From NCBI GenBank assembly GCA_035493475.1, contig DATJIF010000186.1, forward strand, positions 1 through 64,000: a stretch of 64,000 nt of DNA. Direction: 5' to 3'. Below the pieces are notes generated by a model. It ran no database searches. It was not told the DNA's origin and saw only the letters and a list, made by a program, of their open reading frames with translations. Numbering within the stretch: the first letter of the stretch is position 1; each line of letters starts with the position of its first letter. The position numbers and the translations under genes are program-made. Positions 32,376-41,425 of the stretch are shown one piece after another. The DNA comes from Actinospica sp035493475. Lineage in GTDB: Bacteria; Actinomycetota; Actinomycetes; Streptomycetales; Catenulisporaceae.

Positions 32376-33833
32376 ATGGCCGACGAGTATCTGGAGTTCA
32401 CCACTCCGACCCTGAGCCCGCCGCCGCAGGTCGCGGTGGACGCCGGAGACGAGGGCTACGCGAAGAGCCTGGCGCCGCGGCACGTCGGCATGATCGCCAT
32501 CGGCGGCGCGATCGGCACCGGACTGCTGCTCGGCGCGGGCGGGAAACTGCTGGTCGCGGGCCCTGCGCTGGCGCTGTCCTACCTGATCGCGGGCGTCTTC
32601 GCGTACCTGGTCGTGCGCGCGCTCGGCGAACTGACGCTGCATCGGCCGTCCTCCGGATCCTTCGTCAGCTACGCGCGCGAGTTCATGGGGGAGCGCGGGG
32701 CGTACATCGCGGGGTGGATGTACGTGCTCAACTGGTCCACGACCGGGATGGCGGACAGCACGGCCGTCGCGCTCTACATGCACTACTGGGGCGCGTTCCA
32801 CGGAGTGCCGCAGTGGCTGCTCGCATTGTGCGCGCTGGTCGTGGTGTTGACGATCAATCTTGTTTCGGTGCGACTCTTCGGTGAAATCGAATTCTGGTTC
32901 GCACTTATCAAGGTCGCGGCAATCATGTCCTTCCTGCTGATCGGCGTCTGGCTGCTCGGCACCGGCCACCAGGTCGGCGGCTCGACCCCCGGGCTCAGCC
33001 TGATCCGGTCGAACGGCGGCTTCTTCGCGCTCGGCGTGCTGCCGGTCTTCTCGGTGCTGCAGAGCGTCGTCTTCGCCTACGCGGGCGTCGAGATGGTCGG
33101 CATCACCGCCGGGGAGACGAAGGAGCCGGCGAAGATCGTGCCGCGCGCCGTGCGCTCGGTGACCTGGCGGATCGGGCTGTTCTACGTGTGCAGCGTGCTG
33201 ATGCTCGCGCTGCTGCTGCCCTGGAACAGGTACTCGGCCTCGCAGAGCCCGTTCGTCACGGTGCTGTCGAAGATCGGCGTGCCCGGCATCGGCGGGATCA
33301 TGAACCTCGTCGTGCTGACGGCCGCGATGTCCAGTCTGAACTCCGGGTTCTACAGCACCGGCCGGGTGCTGCGCTCGATGGCGGCGGCCGGTTCCGCGCC
33401 GCGCTTCACCGGCCTGATGAACGCGCGCCACGTGCCCTACGGCGGTATTCTCTTCACCTGCACCTTCGCCACGCTCGGGGTCGGGCTCAACGCCTGGCTG
33501 CCGGGGGAGGCGTTCGACATCGTGGTCAATTTCGCCGCGCTCGGCGTCGTCACCACCTGGATCATGGTCATGCTCTGCCATCTGCTGTTCGTGCGCCGCA
33601 CCCGCGCGGCCGAGGGCCCGGACCGGCTGGTTCGGCCGTCCTTCCAGCTCAAGGGCTGGCCGTGGGTCAACCTGGTCACGGTCGCGTTCCTGGTCGCGGT
33701 CGTCGTGGACATGGGCGTGGACGGCGGCACCATCGGCCGCTGGACGGTCGCCGCGATCCCGGTGATCGCGGCGGTCCTCGGCGCCGGATGGGTGCTCAGC
33801 CGCCGTCGCCGGTCCGCGGACGGTGCGCGGTGA
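32376..33833 (+). CDS. Amino acid permease (AnsP/GabP type)
   Basis: 485 residues with 12 helices. The family signature begins SLAPRHVGMIAIGGAIGTGL, followed by AGPALALSYLIAGVF and the helix 3 region SYAREFMGERGAYIAGWMY (quoted in part), all typical of the AAT family that takes up single amino acids with protons. ATG 32376 gives a short cytoplasmic N-terminus with the conserved Leu-Ala-Pro-Arg-His start. Its stop overlaps the GTG of the P-type ATPase gene by 4 bases, so the two are coupled. Confidence 0.93.
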   Translation: MADEYLEFTTPTLSPPPQVAVDAGDEGYAKSLAPRHVGMIAIGGAIGTGLLLGAGGKLLVAGPALALSYLIAGVFAYLVVRALGELTLHRPSSGSFVSYAREFMGERGAYIAGWMYVLNWSTTGMADSTAVALYMHYWGAFHGVPQWLLALCALVVVLTINLVSVRLFGEIEFWFALIKVAAIMSFLLIGVWLLGTGHQVGGSTPGLSLIRSNGGFFALGVLPVFSVLQSVVFAYAGVEMVGITAGETKEPAKIVPRAVRSVTWRIGLFYVCSVLMLALLLPWNRYSASQSPFVTVLSKIGVPGIGGIMNLVVLTAAMSSLNSGFYSTGRVLRSMAAAGSAPRFTGLMNARHVPYGGILFTCTFATLGVGLNAWLPGEAFDIVVNFAALGVVTTWIMVMLCHLLFVRRTRAAEGPDRLVRPSFQLKGWPWVNLVTVAFLVAVVVDMGVDGGTIGRWTVAAIPVIAAVLGAGWVLSRRRRSADGAR

Positions 33834-36205
33834 CGGTGCTCGACGCGGGGCTGACCCGGGCTCAGGTCGCCGAGCGGGTCGCGGCCGGGCGGACCAACCA
33901 CGTCCCGACCCGCTCCAGCCGCTCGCTCTCGGCGATCGTCCGGGCGAACGTCTTCACCTGGTTCAACGGGCTGATCGGCTCGCTGTTCGTGATCATGCTG
34001 GTCGTCGGGCCGATCCAGGACTCGCTGTTCGGCTTCGTGATCATCTTCAACGCGCTGATCGGCATCGTGCAGGAGTGGCGGGCCAAGCGCACGCTCGACT
34101 CGCTCGCCATCGTCGGCGAGGCCAGACCGCGGGTGCGCCGGGACGGTGCCGAGGAGAGCGTGCAGACCGGCGACCTCGTCGTGGACGACGTCGTGCTGCT
34201 GGCGCCCGGCGAGAAGATCCCGGTGGACGGCACGGTCCTGGAATCGACCGTGCTGGAGGTGGACGAGTCGCTGCTCACCGGCGAGGCCGACCCGGTGCGC
34301 AAGGAGGTCGGCGACGAGGTGCTGTCCGGCTCGTTCGTCGTCGCCGGTCAGGGTGCGATGCGCGCGGAGCGGGTCGGCGCCGAGTCGCACGCCGCGAAGC
34401 TCGCCGCCGAGGCGCAGGAGTTCACGCTCGTGCGCTCCGAGCTGCGTGACGGCATCGCGCAGATCATCAAGTATCTGACGTACCTGCTGGTGCCCGCCGG
34501 AATCCTGCAGATCATCGTGCAGACGGCGATCGCGGGCGGCATCCGCAACGGCATCAGCCGCACGATCGCCGGGATCGTGCCGATGGTGCCCGAAGGTCTG
34601 GTGCTGCTCACATCCGTGGCCTTCGCGGTCGGCGTCGTGCGGCTCGGGCGGCGCAACTGCCTCGTGCAGGAACTGCCCGCGATCGAGGGCCTGGCACGCG
34701 TGGACACCGTTTGCCTCGACAAGACCGGCACGCTCACCGAGGGCGGCATGCGGCTCGCCGGAGTCGAGATCCTCGCCGCGGACGTCACGGAGGCTCAGGT
34801 CCGGGAAGTCCTCGGGGCGCTCGGCGCGCTGGAGGAGCGGCCCAACGCGACCATGTCGGCGGTCATCGAGGCCTGTCCCGCGCCGGAGACCGCGTGGACC
34901 GTGCAGACCGTCGCCGCCTTCTCCTCCGCGCGCAAGTGGAGCGGCGCGACGTTCGCCGACGGACGTGGCACGTGGCTGATCGGCGCGCCGGACATCCTCG
35001 GCGCCGGCACCGACGCGGCGGACCGTGCCGAGGACGTCGGGGCCAGCGGCCTGCGCGTTCTGCTGCTGGCGAACTCGCCGAAGGAACTTTCTGCCGACGG
35101 CGCCAACTCCACCGCCGACATGGATCCGCGGCCGTACGCGCTCGTGATGCTGGAGCAGCGGATCCGCGAGGACGCCGCGCCGACGCTCGCGTACTTCGGA
35201 CGGCAGAGCGTGAATCTCAAGGTGATCTCCGGCGACAACGCGGTCTCGGTCGGCGCCGTCGCCCAGACACTCGGCCTGGCCGGCGCCGAACATCCCGTGG
35301 ACGCGCGTGATCTGCCGGACGACTTCGAGGAGCAGATCGAGGAGAACTCGGTCTTCGGCCGGGTGACGCCGCGTCAGAAGCAGCAGATGGTCGTCGCCTT
35401 GCAGAGCCGCGGGCACACCGTCGCGATGACCGGCGACGGCGTGAACGACGTGCTCGCGCTCAAGAACGCGGACATCGGCATCGCGATGGGCTCCGGTTCC
35501 GGGGCGGCCCGAGCCGTCGCGCAGATCGTGCTGCTCGACGAACGCTTCGCCACGCTGCCGTCCGTGGTCGCGGAGGGCCGCCGCGTCGTCGGGAACATCG
35601 AGCGGGTCTCGAACCTGTTCCTGGTGAAGTCCTTCGAGTCGTTCCTGCTCGTCGTGCTCACCGGCATCGGCCGGCTGCCGTACCCGTTCCTGCCGCGGCA
35701 CTCCACGCTCATCGGCGCGCTCACGATCGGCACGCCCTCGTTCTTCCTCGCCCTCGCGCCGAACCTCTCGCGCGCCCGGACCGGCTTCGTCAAGCGCGTG
35801 CTCACGTTCGCGATCCCGGCCGGGCTGGTCAACGGCGTGGCCGCGTTCTTGTCCTATTACCTCGCCCGGCTGGCCCCCGGCGCGACGCTGCCGACCGAAC
35901 AGACCTCCGCGATGATCACACTGTTCACGGCCAGCCTCGCGGTGCTGCTGCTCGTCGCGCGGCCGCTGGTGTGGTGGAAATCGCTGCTGGTCGGCACGAT
36001 GGCCGGATTGTTCGTGCTGGTCATGGTGCTGCCGTTCGGGCGGCGGGTCTTCCAGCTGCAGTTCGGCGCGTGGCAGCAGACGGTGCTCTCGTTCGGCGTC
36101 GCGGCGGTGGCGGCCGTCGTGCTGGAGATCCTCTGGCGCTGGGCCCGCGCGCGGGACGTGGAGACCACACGCACGGCGGAGTCTACCGCCGAAGCTGACG
36201 GGTAA
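33830..36205 (+). CDS. ctpE: P-type ATPase, CtpE-like
   Basis: 791 residues. The actuator loop is LTGEADPVRK, the phosphorylated Asp is D297 in CLDKTGTLTEGG, and the hinge motif is MTGDGVNDVLALKNADIG. The membrane metal site reads VPMVPEGLVLL, the PEG(L) variant found in CtpE, which mediates calcium uptake in mycobacteria; heavy-metal ATPases have CPC instead. There is no N-terminal metal-binding domain. The start GTG 33830 overlaps the permease stop. Pairing of a CtpE-type pump with an amino-acid permease is unusual. Confidence 0.9.
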   Translation: MTVLDAGLTRAQVAERVAAGRTNHVPTRSSRSLSAIVRANVFTWFNGLIGSLFVIMLVVGPIQDSLFGFVIIFNALIGIVQEWRAKRTLDSLAIVGEARPRVRRDGAEESVQTGDLVVDDVVLLAPGEKIPVDGTVLESTVLEVDESLLTGEADPVRKEVGDEVLSGSFVVAGQGAMRAERVGAESHAAKLAAEAQEFTLVRSELRDGIAQIIKYLTYLLVPAGILQIIVQTAIAGGIRNGISRTIAGIVPMVPEGLVLLTSVAFAVGVVRLGRRNCLVQELPAIEGLARVDTVCLDKTGTLTEGGMRLAGVEILAADVTEAQVREVLGALGALEERPNATMSAVIEACPAPETAWTVQTVAAFSSARKWSGATFADGRGTWLIGAPDILGAGTDAADRAEDVGASGLRVLLLANSPKELSADGANSTADMDPRPYALVMLEQRIREDAAPTLAYFGRQSVNLKVISGDNAVSVGAVAQTLGLAGAEHPVDARDLPDDFEEQIEENSVFGRVTPRQKQQMVVALQSRGHTVAMTGDGVNDVLALKNADIGIAMGSGSGAARAVAQIVLLDERFATLPSVVAEGRRVVGNIERVSNLFLVKSFESFLLVVLTGIGRLPYPFLPRHSTLIGALTIGTPSFFLALAPNLSRARTGFVKRVLTFAIPAGLVNGVAAFLSYYLARLAPGATLPTEQTSAMITLFTASLAVLLLVARPLVWWKSLLVGTMAGLFVLVMVLPFGRRVFQLQFGAWQQTVLSFGVAAVAAVVLEILWRWARARDVETTRTAESTAEADG

Positions 36206-36215
36206 TCAGGTACGC

Positions 36216-37088
36216 GTGAATGTGCTGCCACTGCTGTGCGCCAAGCTCTTCGCCCCGATCACGGCCCTGAGCACGGCGCTCGCGACCGTCGCCGGACTGC
36301 CCGCCGGGCCCGACGTACAGCTGCGCGCCGCGGCCCCGCCGCCGCCCGCCGTGCTCACCGGCCACGGCCCGACCCATCCGGCGACCGGCCGCCTGTTCCC
36401 CGGCGCCCCGCAGTTCGGCGCGCTGGTGTACCAGAACCCGAACGGCATGCCCGGCCCGCAGCTGTGCTCCGCCGTCGCCGTCGACTCGCCCGCCGGAGAC
36501 CTGATCGCGACCGCCGCGCACTGCGTGGCCGGCACCACCCTCGGCATCGGCGGCCCGCTCTCGATCGCGTACGTGCCCGGATACCAGGCGGGCCGCGCGC
36601 CGTACGGGCTCTGGTATCCGACCCGCGTCACCGTGGCGCCGCAGTGGACCGCGACGCACGATCCGGACTACGACCTGGCCTTCCTCAACGTCGCGAGCCC
36701 GCGGTCCGCCGTGCCGCTGGAGCAGGTCACCGGCGCCGAACACGTCGGCGGAACCGTCTCGCCCGGCACCCTCGGCGTGCTGCTCGGCTACCCCTACAAC
36801 TCCGGTCAACCGGTCGGCTGCCGCGCCAGGATCGGCCGCGAGTCCGCCACGCAGCTTCGCTTCGACTGCGGCGACTTCCCGAGCGGCACCAGCGGCGGCC
36901 CGCTGCTCACCGGCGTGGACCCGCACACCGGCATCGGCACGCTCGCCGGGGTCATCGGCGGCTACCAACTCGGCGGCGTCCGCGACGACATCTCCTACGC
37001 CGCCTCGCTGCGCCCGCCGCTGCTCGCCCTCTACCTGGAGGCGACGGACCCGGTCGCGCGGCCGCTGCTGCTCAACGACCTGCTGTAA
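36216..37088 (+). CDS. Secreted trypsin-like serine protease
   Basis: 290 residues. A signal peptide-like N-terminus (LLCAKLFAPITALSTALATVAG) precedes the chymotrypsin fold. The catalytic triad is visible as the His in TAAHCV, the Asp in DYDLAFLNV and the Ser in GTSGGPLL. Two cysteines (near CSAVAV and CRARIG/FDCGDF) could make the usual disulfides. It is likely an extracellular or wall-associated protease with small-residue specificity. It starts at GTG 36216, 10 bases after the ATPase stop. Confidence 0.88.
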   Translation: MNVLPLLCAKLFAPITALSTALATVAGLPAGPDVQLRAAAPPPPAVLTGHGPTHPATGRLFPGAPQFGALVYQNPNGMPGPQLCSAVAVDSPAGDLIATAAHCVAGTTLGIGGPLSIAYVPGYQAGRAPYGLWYPTRVTVAPQWTATHDPDYDLAFLNVASPRSAVPLEQVTGAEHVGGTVSPGTLGVLLGYPYNSGQPVGCRARIGRESATQLRFDCGDFPSGTSGGPLLTGVDPHTGIGTLAGVIGGYQLGGVRDDISYAASLRPPLLALYLEATDPVARPLLLNDLL

Positions 37089-37190
37089 CGGCTCATGAGT
37101 GCCGTGTTACGGTGTTCTGCCACGGTATCGTTTCGTACTCAGTCTTCGGGTACGCAGAGGGAGTCTCGCGGCCTCCCGCGAAAGGACGTC

Positions 37191-37862
37191 GTGAAGCTCC
37201 TGCTCACCTCCGGCGGCACCAACAACGCGAGCATCCTCGACGCGCTGACGGATCTGCTGGACAAGCCGATCGAGGAGTCCACCGCGCTGTGCATCCCGAC
37301 GGCGCAGCACGGCCACCCCATGTGCGACCCGGGTACGCTCTGGCGCTTCGTCGCCGGCAGGGACTCCGACACCCACATGTGCGCGCTGCCCTGGAAGTCG
37401 CTGGGAGTGCTCGAACTCACCGCCCTGCCCACCATGGACAAGGACCGGTGGCTGCCGTGGGTGCGCGAAGCCGACGCCCTGCTCGTGGACGGCGGCGAGG
37501 CGACGTACCTGGCCCACTGGATGCGGGAGACGGGGCTGGCGGAACTGCTGCCCTCGCTCTCCGACACGGTCTGGGTGGGCGTGAGCGCCGGAAGCATGGT
37601 GCTGACTCCCCGCATCGGCCGCAAGTTCGTGGAGTGGGCGTCGGATGGGGACGACGGCGCGCTCGGAGTCGTCGACTTCTCGATCTTCCCGCACCTGGAC
37701 GCCTGGCCGGACAACAGCATGGCCGAGGCGGAGAACTGGGCCGCCGGTATCGACGGTCCGGCGTACGCCATCGACGAGCAGACGGCGATCAAGGTCGTCG
37801 ACGGCAAGGTCGAGATCGTCTCAGAAGGGAACTGGCGGCTGTTCACCCCGGCCGCCGTCTGA
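37191..37862 (+). CDS. Peptidase E/S51 family protein
   Basis: 223 residues of the class I glutamine amidotransferase-like fold as used by peptidase E. The nucleophile elbow is VGVSAGSMVL (Ser). TSGGTNNASI opens the protein and VDGGEATYL provides the oxyanion-side loop. It should cleave dipeptides with N-terminal Asp, or a related substrate. GTG 37191 is chosen because aaaggacgtc precedes it. There are 102 bases before it without a clear signal. Confidence 0.85.
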   Translation: MKLLLTSGGTNNASILDALTDLLDKPIEESTALCIPTAQHGHPMCDPGTLWRFVAGRDSDTHMCALPWKSLGVLELTALPTMDKDRWLPWVREADALLVDGGEATYLAHWMRETGLAELLPSLSDTVWVGVSAGSMVLTPRIGRKFVEWASDGDDGALGVVDFSIFPHLDAWPDNSMAEAENWAAGIDGPAYAIDEQTAIKVVDGKVEIVSEGNWRLFTPAAV

Positions 37863-37896
37863 TGGGTCCGGCGGCCCTCGATTTCGTCTCCGCTCT

Positions 37897-38451
37897 CTAG
37901 CCGTATGTCGGGTGCTGCGGCCAGCCGGCCGGCGAGTCCTCCCAGTCCTCCTGGCGGCCGTACACGGCGAAGTCCTTGATGTTGTTGGTGAACATGAAGC
38001 CGCAGTCGTCGCCGAACGAGGTGCCGCGCGAGGACACGAACGGCATTGTCCAGCCGCGCTCCGGCTTGGCCGCCTCGATCTGGGCCAGCGGCATGTCCGA
38101 CACGTTCGCCCAGCTGATGCCGAGGTCGGCCAGGTGGCGCAGGGCCGGCGCGGTCACGTTGTCGGTGAACGCCGAGCAGCCCCGGCAGACGCGGTCCGGG
38201 CCGACGTCCATGAACTGGTAGACGGCCAGCTGGTCGCGGCCCTCGAACAGGTCCAGCAGCGTCCGGGGACCGCCGGGCGCGTCGAACGAGTACTCGCCGA
38301 AGCGGACCATCGGCAGGCGCCGCCGCCGGGCCGCGATCGCGATCGCGTCGAGCGTGCGGGTCGCCTCCTTCTCGGCGCGCAGTAGCTCCTCGCGCTCCGC
38401 CTCCCACTCCTTCGCGCTGACCACCCGGGGTGTCTCCATGCCCGCACTCAT
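37897..38451 (-). CDS. DUF899 family thioredoxin-fold protein
   Basis: 184 residues from ATG 38451. Family features are VVSAKEWEAEREELL at the start, LPMVRFGEYSFDAPGG, and the cysteine pair VCRGCSAF, followed by GISWANVSD and SSRGTSFGDDCGFMF. DUF899 proteins have a thioredoxin-like fold and are of unknown biochemical role, possibly redox sensing through the CxxC. The exact start is uncertain: ATGs at 38439 and 38481 are alternatives. It is convergent with the peptidase E-like gene. Confidence 0.85.
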   Translation of the reverse strand: MSAGMETPRVVSAKEWEAEREELLRAEKEATRTLDAIAIAARRRRLPMVRFGEYSFDAPGGPRTLLDLFEGRDQLAVYQFMDVGPDRVCRGCSAFTDNVTAPALRHLADLGISWANVSDMPLAQIEAAKPERGWTMPFVSSRGTSFGDDCGFMFTNNIKDFAVYGRQEDWEDSPAGWPQHPTYG

Positions 38452-38514
38452 CCCCTCACTCGCCGGCCTTCCCAGCTGCATTGATACGCAGAGTCCCTAT
38501 ACCCGGCGATTCGT

Positions 38515-38538
38515 CACGATGCCACGATGTCACGATGT
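38515..38538. repeat. Three tandem 8-base repeats
   Basis: CACGATGC, CACGATGT and CACGATGT follow one another and then CACGG. They sit in the gap between the DUF899 and sigma factor genes. They could be slippage repeats or tandem half-sites. Confidence 0.55.
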
Positions 38539-38539
38539 C

Positions 38540-38722
38540 ACGGACGCGGCCGCCGCGGCGGTCCGGCTCAACGGGCACGTCGTCGAACTCGACATCACGC
38601 TGCGGCCCAGCAGTATCTTCGACCCGCCCATGCTGTTCGCGCTGCCCGAGCTCGACTGCCGCGAGGACCAGCGCGTGATGGGCGGCGCCTGCCAGCCGCG
38701 GCGACCGTGGGGATCGCGCGGC
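38540..38722 (+). pseudogene. Possible coding remnant in an intergenic gap
   Basis: The plus-strand frame reads AAVRLNGHVVELDITLRPS, then FDPPMLFALPELDCRED, with a protein-like composition. It has no start signal and runs without a stop into antisense of the sigma factor gene. It may be the tail of a lost gene. I recognise no family, and a chance GC-rich frame cannot be ruled out. Confidence 0.3.
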
Positions 38723-39946
38723 TCAGCCGAGCTCAGCGATCCGGCCGAGCGGGAACTCCCGCTCCACCTCGTTCTCGGTGAACAGCAGCGCCTCCGCGTA
38801 CGCGGACCGCGCCTGCCCGGCCCGCCCGAGCCGGCGCAGCAGATCGGCCCGCGCGACGCCGAGGTACGGATACGCGGCCAGCGCCGGCTCGTCCGCCAGC
38901 TCGTCCAGCGCCGCGAGCCCCGCGTCGGGCCCGTGCGCGAACCCGAGCGCCACGGCCCGATTGAGCGCGGCGACCGGTGTCGGCCGACGGAGCATCAGCA
39001 GGTCGTAGAGCCCGACGATCTCCGGCCAGTCGGTGTCCTGCCAGGACGGCGCCTCCCCGTGTACGGCGGCGATCGCGGCCCGCAGCGCGAACGGCCCCGG
39101 CGGACGGCCGCGCAGCGCGGCGCGCACCAGCACCTGACCCTCGGCGATCAGGTCCTTGTCCCACAGCGTCCGGTCCTGGTCGGCCAGCAGCACGGGCCGT
39201 CCCGCGCCGTCGATCCGGGCCGCGCGGCGTGCGTCGGTCAGCAGGATCAGCCCGAGCAGCCCGGCCACCTCCGGATCGCCCGGCAGCAGGAACCTGAGCA
39301 TCCGGGCCAGCACGGCGGCGTGCTCGACGAGGTCCGCGAGCACCAGTTCGGGCCCGCTCGGCGCCGTGTGCCCGGTGGTGAACAGCAGATCCACCACGGT
39401 CAGCACGGCGTCGATCCGCTCCGGCAGCTCCTCGGCGTCCGGCACGCGGTACGGGATCCCGGCCGCGGCGATCTTCTTCTTCGCGCGGGTGATCCGGGCC
39501 GCCATCGTCGCCTCGCCGACCAGGAACGCGCGGGCGATCTGCGCCGTCGTCAGCCCGCAGACCAGCCGCAGCGTCAGCGCGACCTGCGCGGGCAGCGCGA
39601 GCGCCGGGTGGCAGCAGGTGAAGATCAGCCGCAGCCGTTCGTCCTCGACGTCGCCGTCCTCGCCGGGACCGGCCACGGCCTCCTCGTCGACGAGCAGCGG
39701 CAGGCTCCGCCGCTCCAGCGCGGCCCGCCGAATCAGGTCCACCGCCCGGTTCCGCGCCGTCGTGGTCAGCCACGCGGCCGGCCGGTCCGGCACCCCGCCC
39801 TCGGCCCACGCGACCAGGGCCCTGGCGTACGCGTCCTGCACGCACTCCTCGGCCAGGTCCAGGTCCCGGGTCACGCGGACGGTCGAGGCCAGCACGAACG
39901 CCCACTGCTCGCGGTGCGCGTCCGCGACGGCCTCGACGACGTCCAC
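38723..39946 (-). CDS. ECF RNA polymerase sigma factor with TPR-like C-terminal extension (ECF42 type)
   Basis: 407 residues. Sigma region 2 (residues 10-75) includes DLDLAEECVQDAYARALVAW and PAAWLTTTARNRAVDLIRR. Region 4 (about 110-170) includes LRLVCGLTTAQIARAFLVGE. A 220-residue helical DUF6596/TPR-like extension follows, with NRAVALGFAHGPDAGLAALD near its middle. Such ECF42 factors lack a classic anti-sigma factor and are encoded next to YciI/DGPF proteins, as here: the partner at 39951 is 4 bases away. The extension is thought to control activity. Confidence 0.92.
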   Translation of the reverse strand: MDVVEAVADAHREQWAFVLASTVRVTRDLDLAEECVQDAYARALVAWAEGGVPDRPAAWLTTTARNRAVDLIRRAALERRSLPLLVDEEAVAGPGEDGDVEDERLRLIFTCCHPALALPAQVALTLRLVCGLTTAQIARAFLVGEATMAARITRAKKKIAAAGIPYRVPDAEELPERIDAVLTVVDLLFTTGHTAPSGPELVLADLVEHAAVLARMLRFLLPGDPEVAGLLGLILLTDARRAARIDGAGRPVLLADQDRTLWDKDLIAEGQVLVRAALRGRPPGPFALRAAIAAVHGEAPSWQDTDWPEIVGLYDLLMLRRPTPVAALNRAVALGFAHGPDAGLAALDELADEPALAAYPYLGVARADLLRRLGRAGQARSAYAEALLFTENEVEREFPLGRIAELG

Positions 39947-39950
39947 TGGA

Positions 39951-40313
39951 TTAACCCGCGTCGTAGAGCGGGCGGACCTCGACGGCCGCGTCGCCGGTCT
40001 CGCCGTAGTACGGGAGCTTGCGGGCCGCCGTGAGCGCCGCGTCCAGGTCGGGCACCTCGATGACGTAGAAGCCGCCGAGCGCCTCCTTCGTCTCCGCGTA
40101 CGGACCGTCGGTCACCACGAAGCCGCCGTGCCCGTCCTCGCGCACGGTCGTCGAGGTCGCGGTGGGCTTGAGGTGCGCGCTGTAGAGCAGGGCGTCCTTG
40201 TATTCGGCCTGCCAGCGCTCGTGCCCCTCGTCGCGGGCGCGGACCGTCGCCTCGTCGGCCGTCTCGTCGAAGGCCTCGTTGTCGTGGATGAGCAGCAGGT
40301 AGCGAGCCATCAC
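39951..40313 (-). CDS. YciI (DGPF) family protein paired with the ECF sigma factor
   Basis: 120 residues of the YciI dimeric alpha-beta fold. The DGPF motif is present as VTDGPYAETKEALGGFYVIE, and the N-terminal MARYLLLIHDNEAF is typical. DGPF proteins flank ECF42 sigma genes in many actinobacteria and may act as sensor or effector. The first codon is GTG 40313 followed by ATG 40310; either could serve. The 4-base gap to the sigma gene implies one operon with this gene first. Confidence 0.92.
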   Translation of the reverse strand: MMARYLLLIHDNEAFDETADEATVRARDEGHERWQAEYKDALLYSAHLKPTATSTTVREDGHGGFVVTDGPYAETKEALGGFYVIEVPDLDAALTAARKLPYYGETGDAAVEVRPLYDAG

Positions 40314-40399
40314 GGTGATCCTCTCGGGTCTGTCGGTGTGTTTCTACCATTCCGACGATCGAGGCATCCCCGGAATCGACAGCCGCGCCGCCGCCGTTC

Positions 40400-40674
40400 C
40401 GCGAGTTCAGAGCGCCGACACGCGGGCGAGCCGAAAGAGCGCGCCGAGCAGCGTGTCGATCAGCACGCCGACCGGGCTCGCCGCCTCGACCTGTCCGTGG
40501 TCATCCCCTTCGCCGACGGGCACCGGCTCCGGCTGTCGAGCCTGGCCGCCGGTCCGTTCCGCCACACCGCACGCACGCCGACAGCTACCTGCGGACCCGA
40601 TCGTGGAGACCGCCGAGCAGGTCCGAGCCCGCGTCGAGGGCACCGCGCTGGCCGCCGGGCTGCTCGGCGCCTGA
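40400..40674 (+). pseudogene. Frameshifted coding remnant
   Basis: Between 40314 and 40758 there is no intact gene. One plus-strand frame reads ARRLDLSVVIPFADGHRL and RLSSLAAGPFRHTA (about 40480-40570). A second frame then reads PIVETAEQVRARVEGTALAA before a stop at 40672-40674. Together they look like the C-terminal part of one protein broken by a frameshift near 40580. I do not recognise the family. The first 80 bases of the gap hold nothing I can name. Confidence 0.4.
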
Positions 40675-40758
40675 GCCCGTCCCGTCCCCGGCAGCCGTCA
40701 TCACCCGGATGACGGCCGCTTTCCCATAGTCGTGCCGCGCCCGGGGTAGGGCGCAGCC

Positions 40759-41415
40759 GTGAGTGATCGTTCCGGATGGACGCTCCGCCGGGTGCTGGGC
40801 TGGGCGGCGCTCGGCGTCGTGGCGTTCGGTGCGCTGAAGATCGCGCACTCGCAGCAGCCGCCGCAGGGCCCGCCGAGCCCGGCCGCCGCCGCGTACCTGC
40901 CGCCGGTGCCCGCGCCGGGCTCGGTCTTCGCGTCCCCGCTCGGCGCCGCGCTGCCGGTGCGCATCGACATCCCGGACGCGGACATCCACGCGGAGCTGAT
41001 GAAGGTCGGGCTGCAGTCCGACGGCAGCGTGGGCGTGCCGCCGCTGGACCAGGCGCAGCGAGCCGCCTGGTACGACGGAAGCCCGTCGCCGGGCGAGGCG
41101 GGCCCCTCGATCATCGACGCGCACGTGGACTCCCGGGAGACGAAGGGCTTCCGCGGCGCGTTCTACAACCTCGGCGAGGTCCAGCCCGGTGAGCAGATCG
41201 AAATCACCCGTTCGGACCACGTCGTGGCCACCTTCACGGTGGACTCGGTGCAGCAGGCGCCGAAGGACGACTTCCCGACCAGCCGCGTGTACGGCAGCGT
41301 CTCGTACGCCGCGCTGCGCCTGATCACCTGCGGCGGCGACTTCGACTACGCCAAGGGCAGCTACAAGGACAATACGATCGTGTACGCCCATCTGACTGAC
41401 ACGAGCACGAACTGA
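40759..41415 (+). CDS. Class F sortase
   Basis: 218 residues with a single N-terminal membrane helix (VLGWAALGVVAFGALKI) and a Pro-rich stalk. The catalytic domain begins PVRIDIPDADIHAELMKVGL. The active-site His is in IIDAHVDS, the Cys in LITCGGDFD, and the late polar residue is supplied near KDNTIVYAHL. Class F enzymes join LPxTG-type proteins to the wall or act as transpeptidases with narrow substrate sets. No sortase substrate was found in the window. It starts at GTG 40759; the DUF2156 gene follows 10 bases later. Confidence 0.88.
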   Translation: MSDRSGWTLRRVLGWAALGVVAFGALKIAHSQQPPQGPPSPAAAAYLPPVPAPGSVFASPLGAALPVRIDIPDADIHAELMKVGLQSDGSVGVPPLDQAQRAAWYDGSPSPGEAGPSIIDAHVDSRETKGFRGAFYNLGEVQPGEQIEITRSDHVVATFTVDSVQQAPKDDFPTSRVYGSVSYAALRLITCGGDFDYAKGSYKDNTIVYAHLTDTSTN

Positions 41416-41425
41416 GGCGCGGCGC

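Noticed and set aside
24701..32404. A very long open frame on the minus strand (over 2500 codons)
   Set aside because: It is antisense to several well supported genes and has the low-complexity Arg/Gly/Pro/Ala composition of a GC-rich shadow frame.
38540..38722. A functional small gene in the gap before the sigma factor gene
   Set aside because: No ribosome site or start, and the frame runs into antisense of the sigma factor gene; listed only as a possible remnant.
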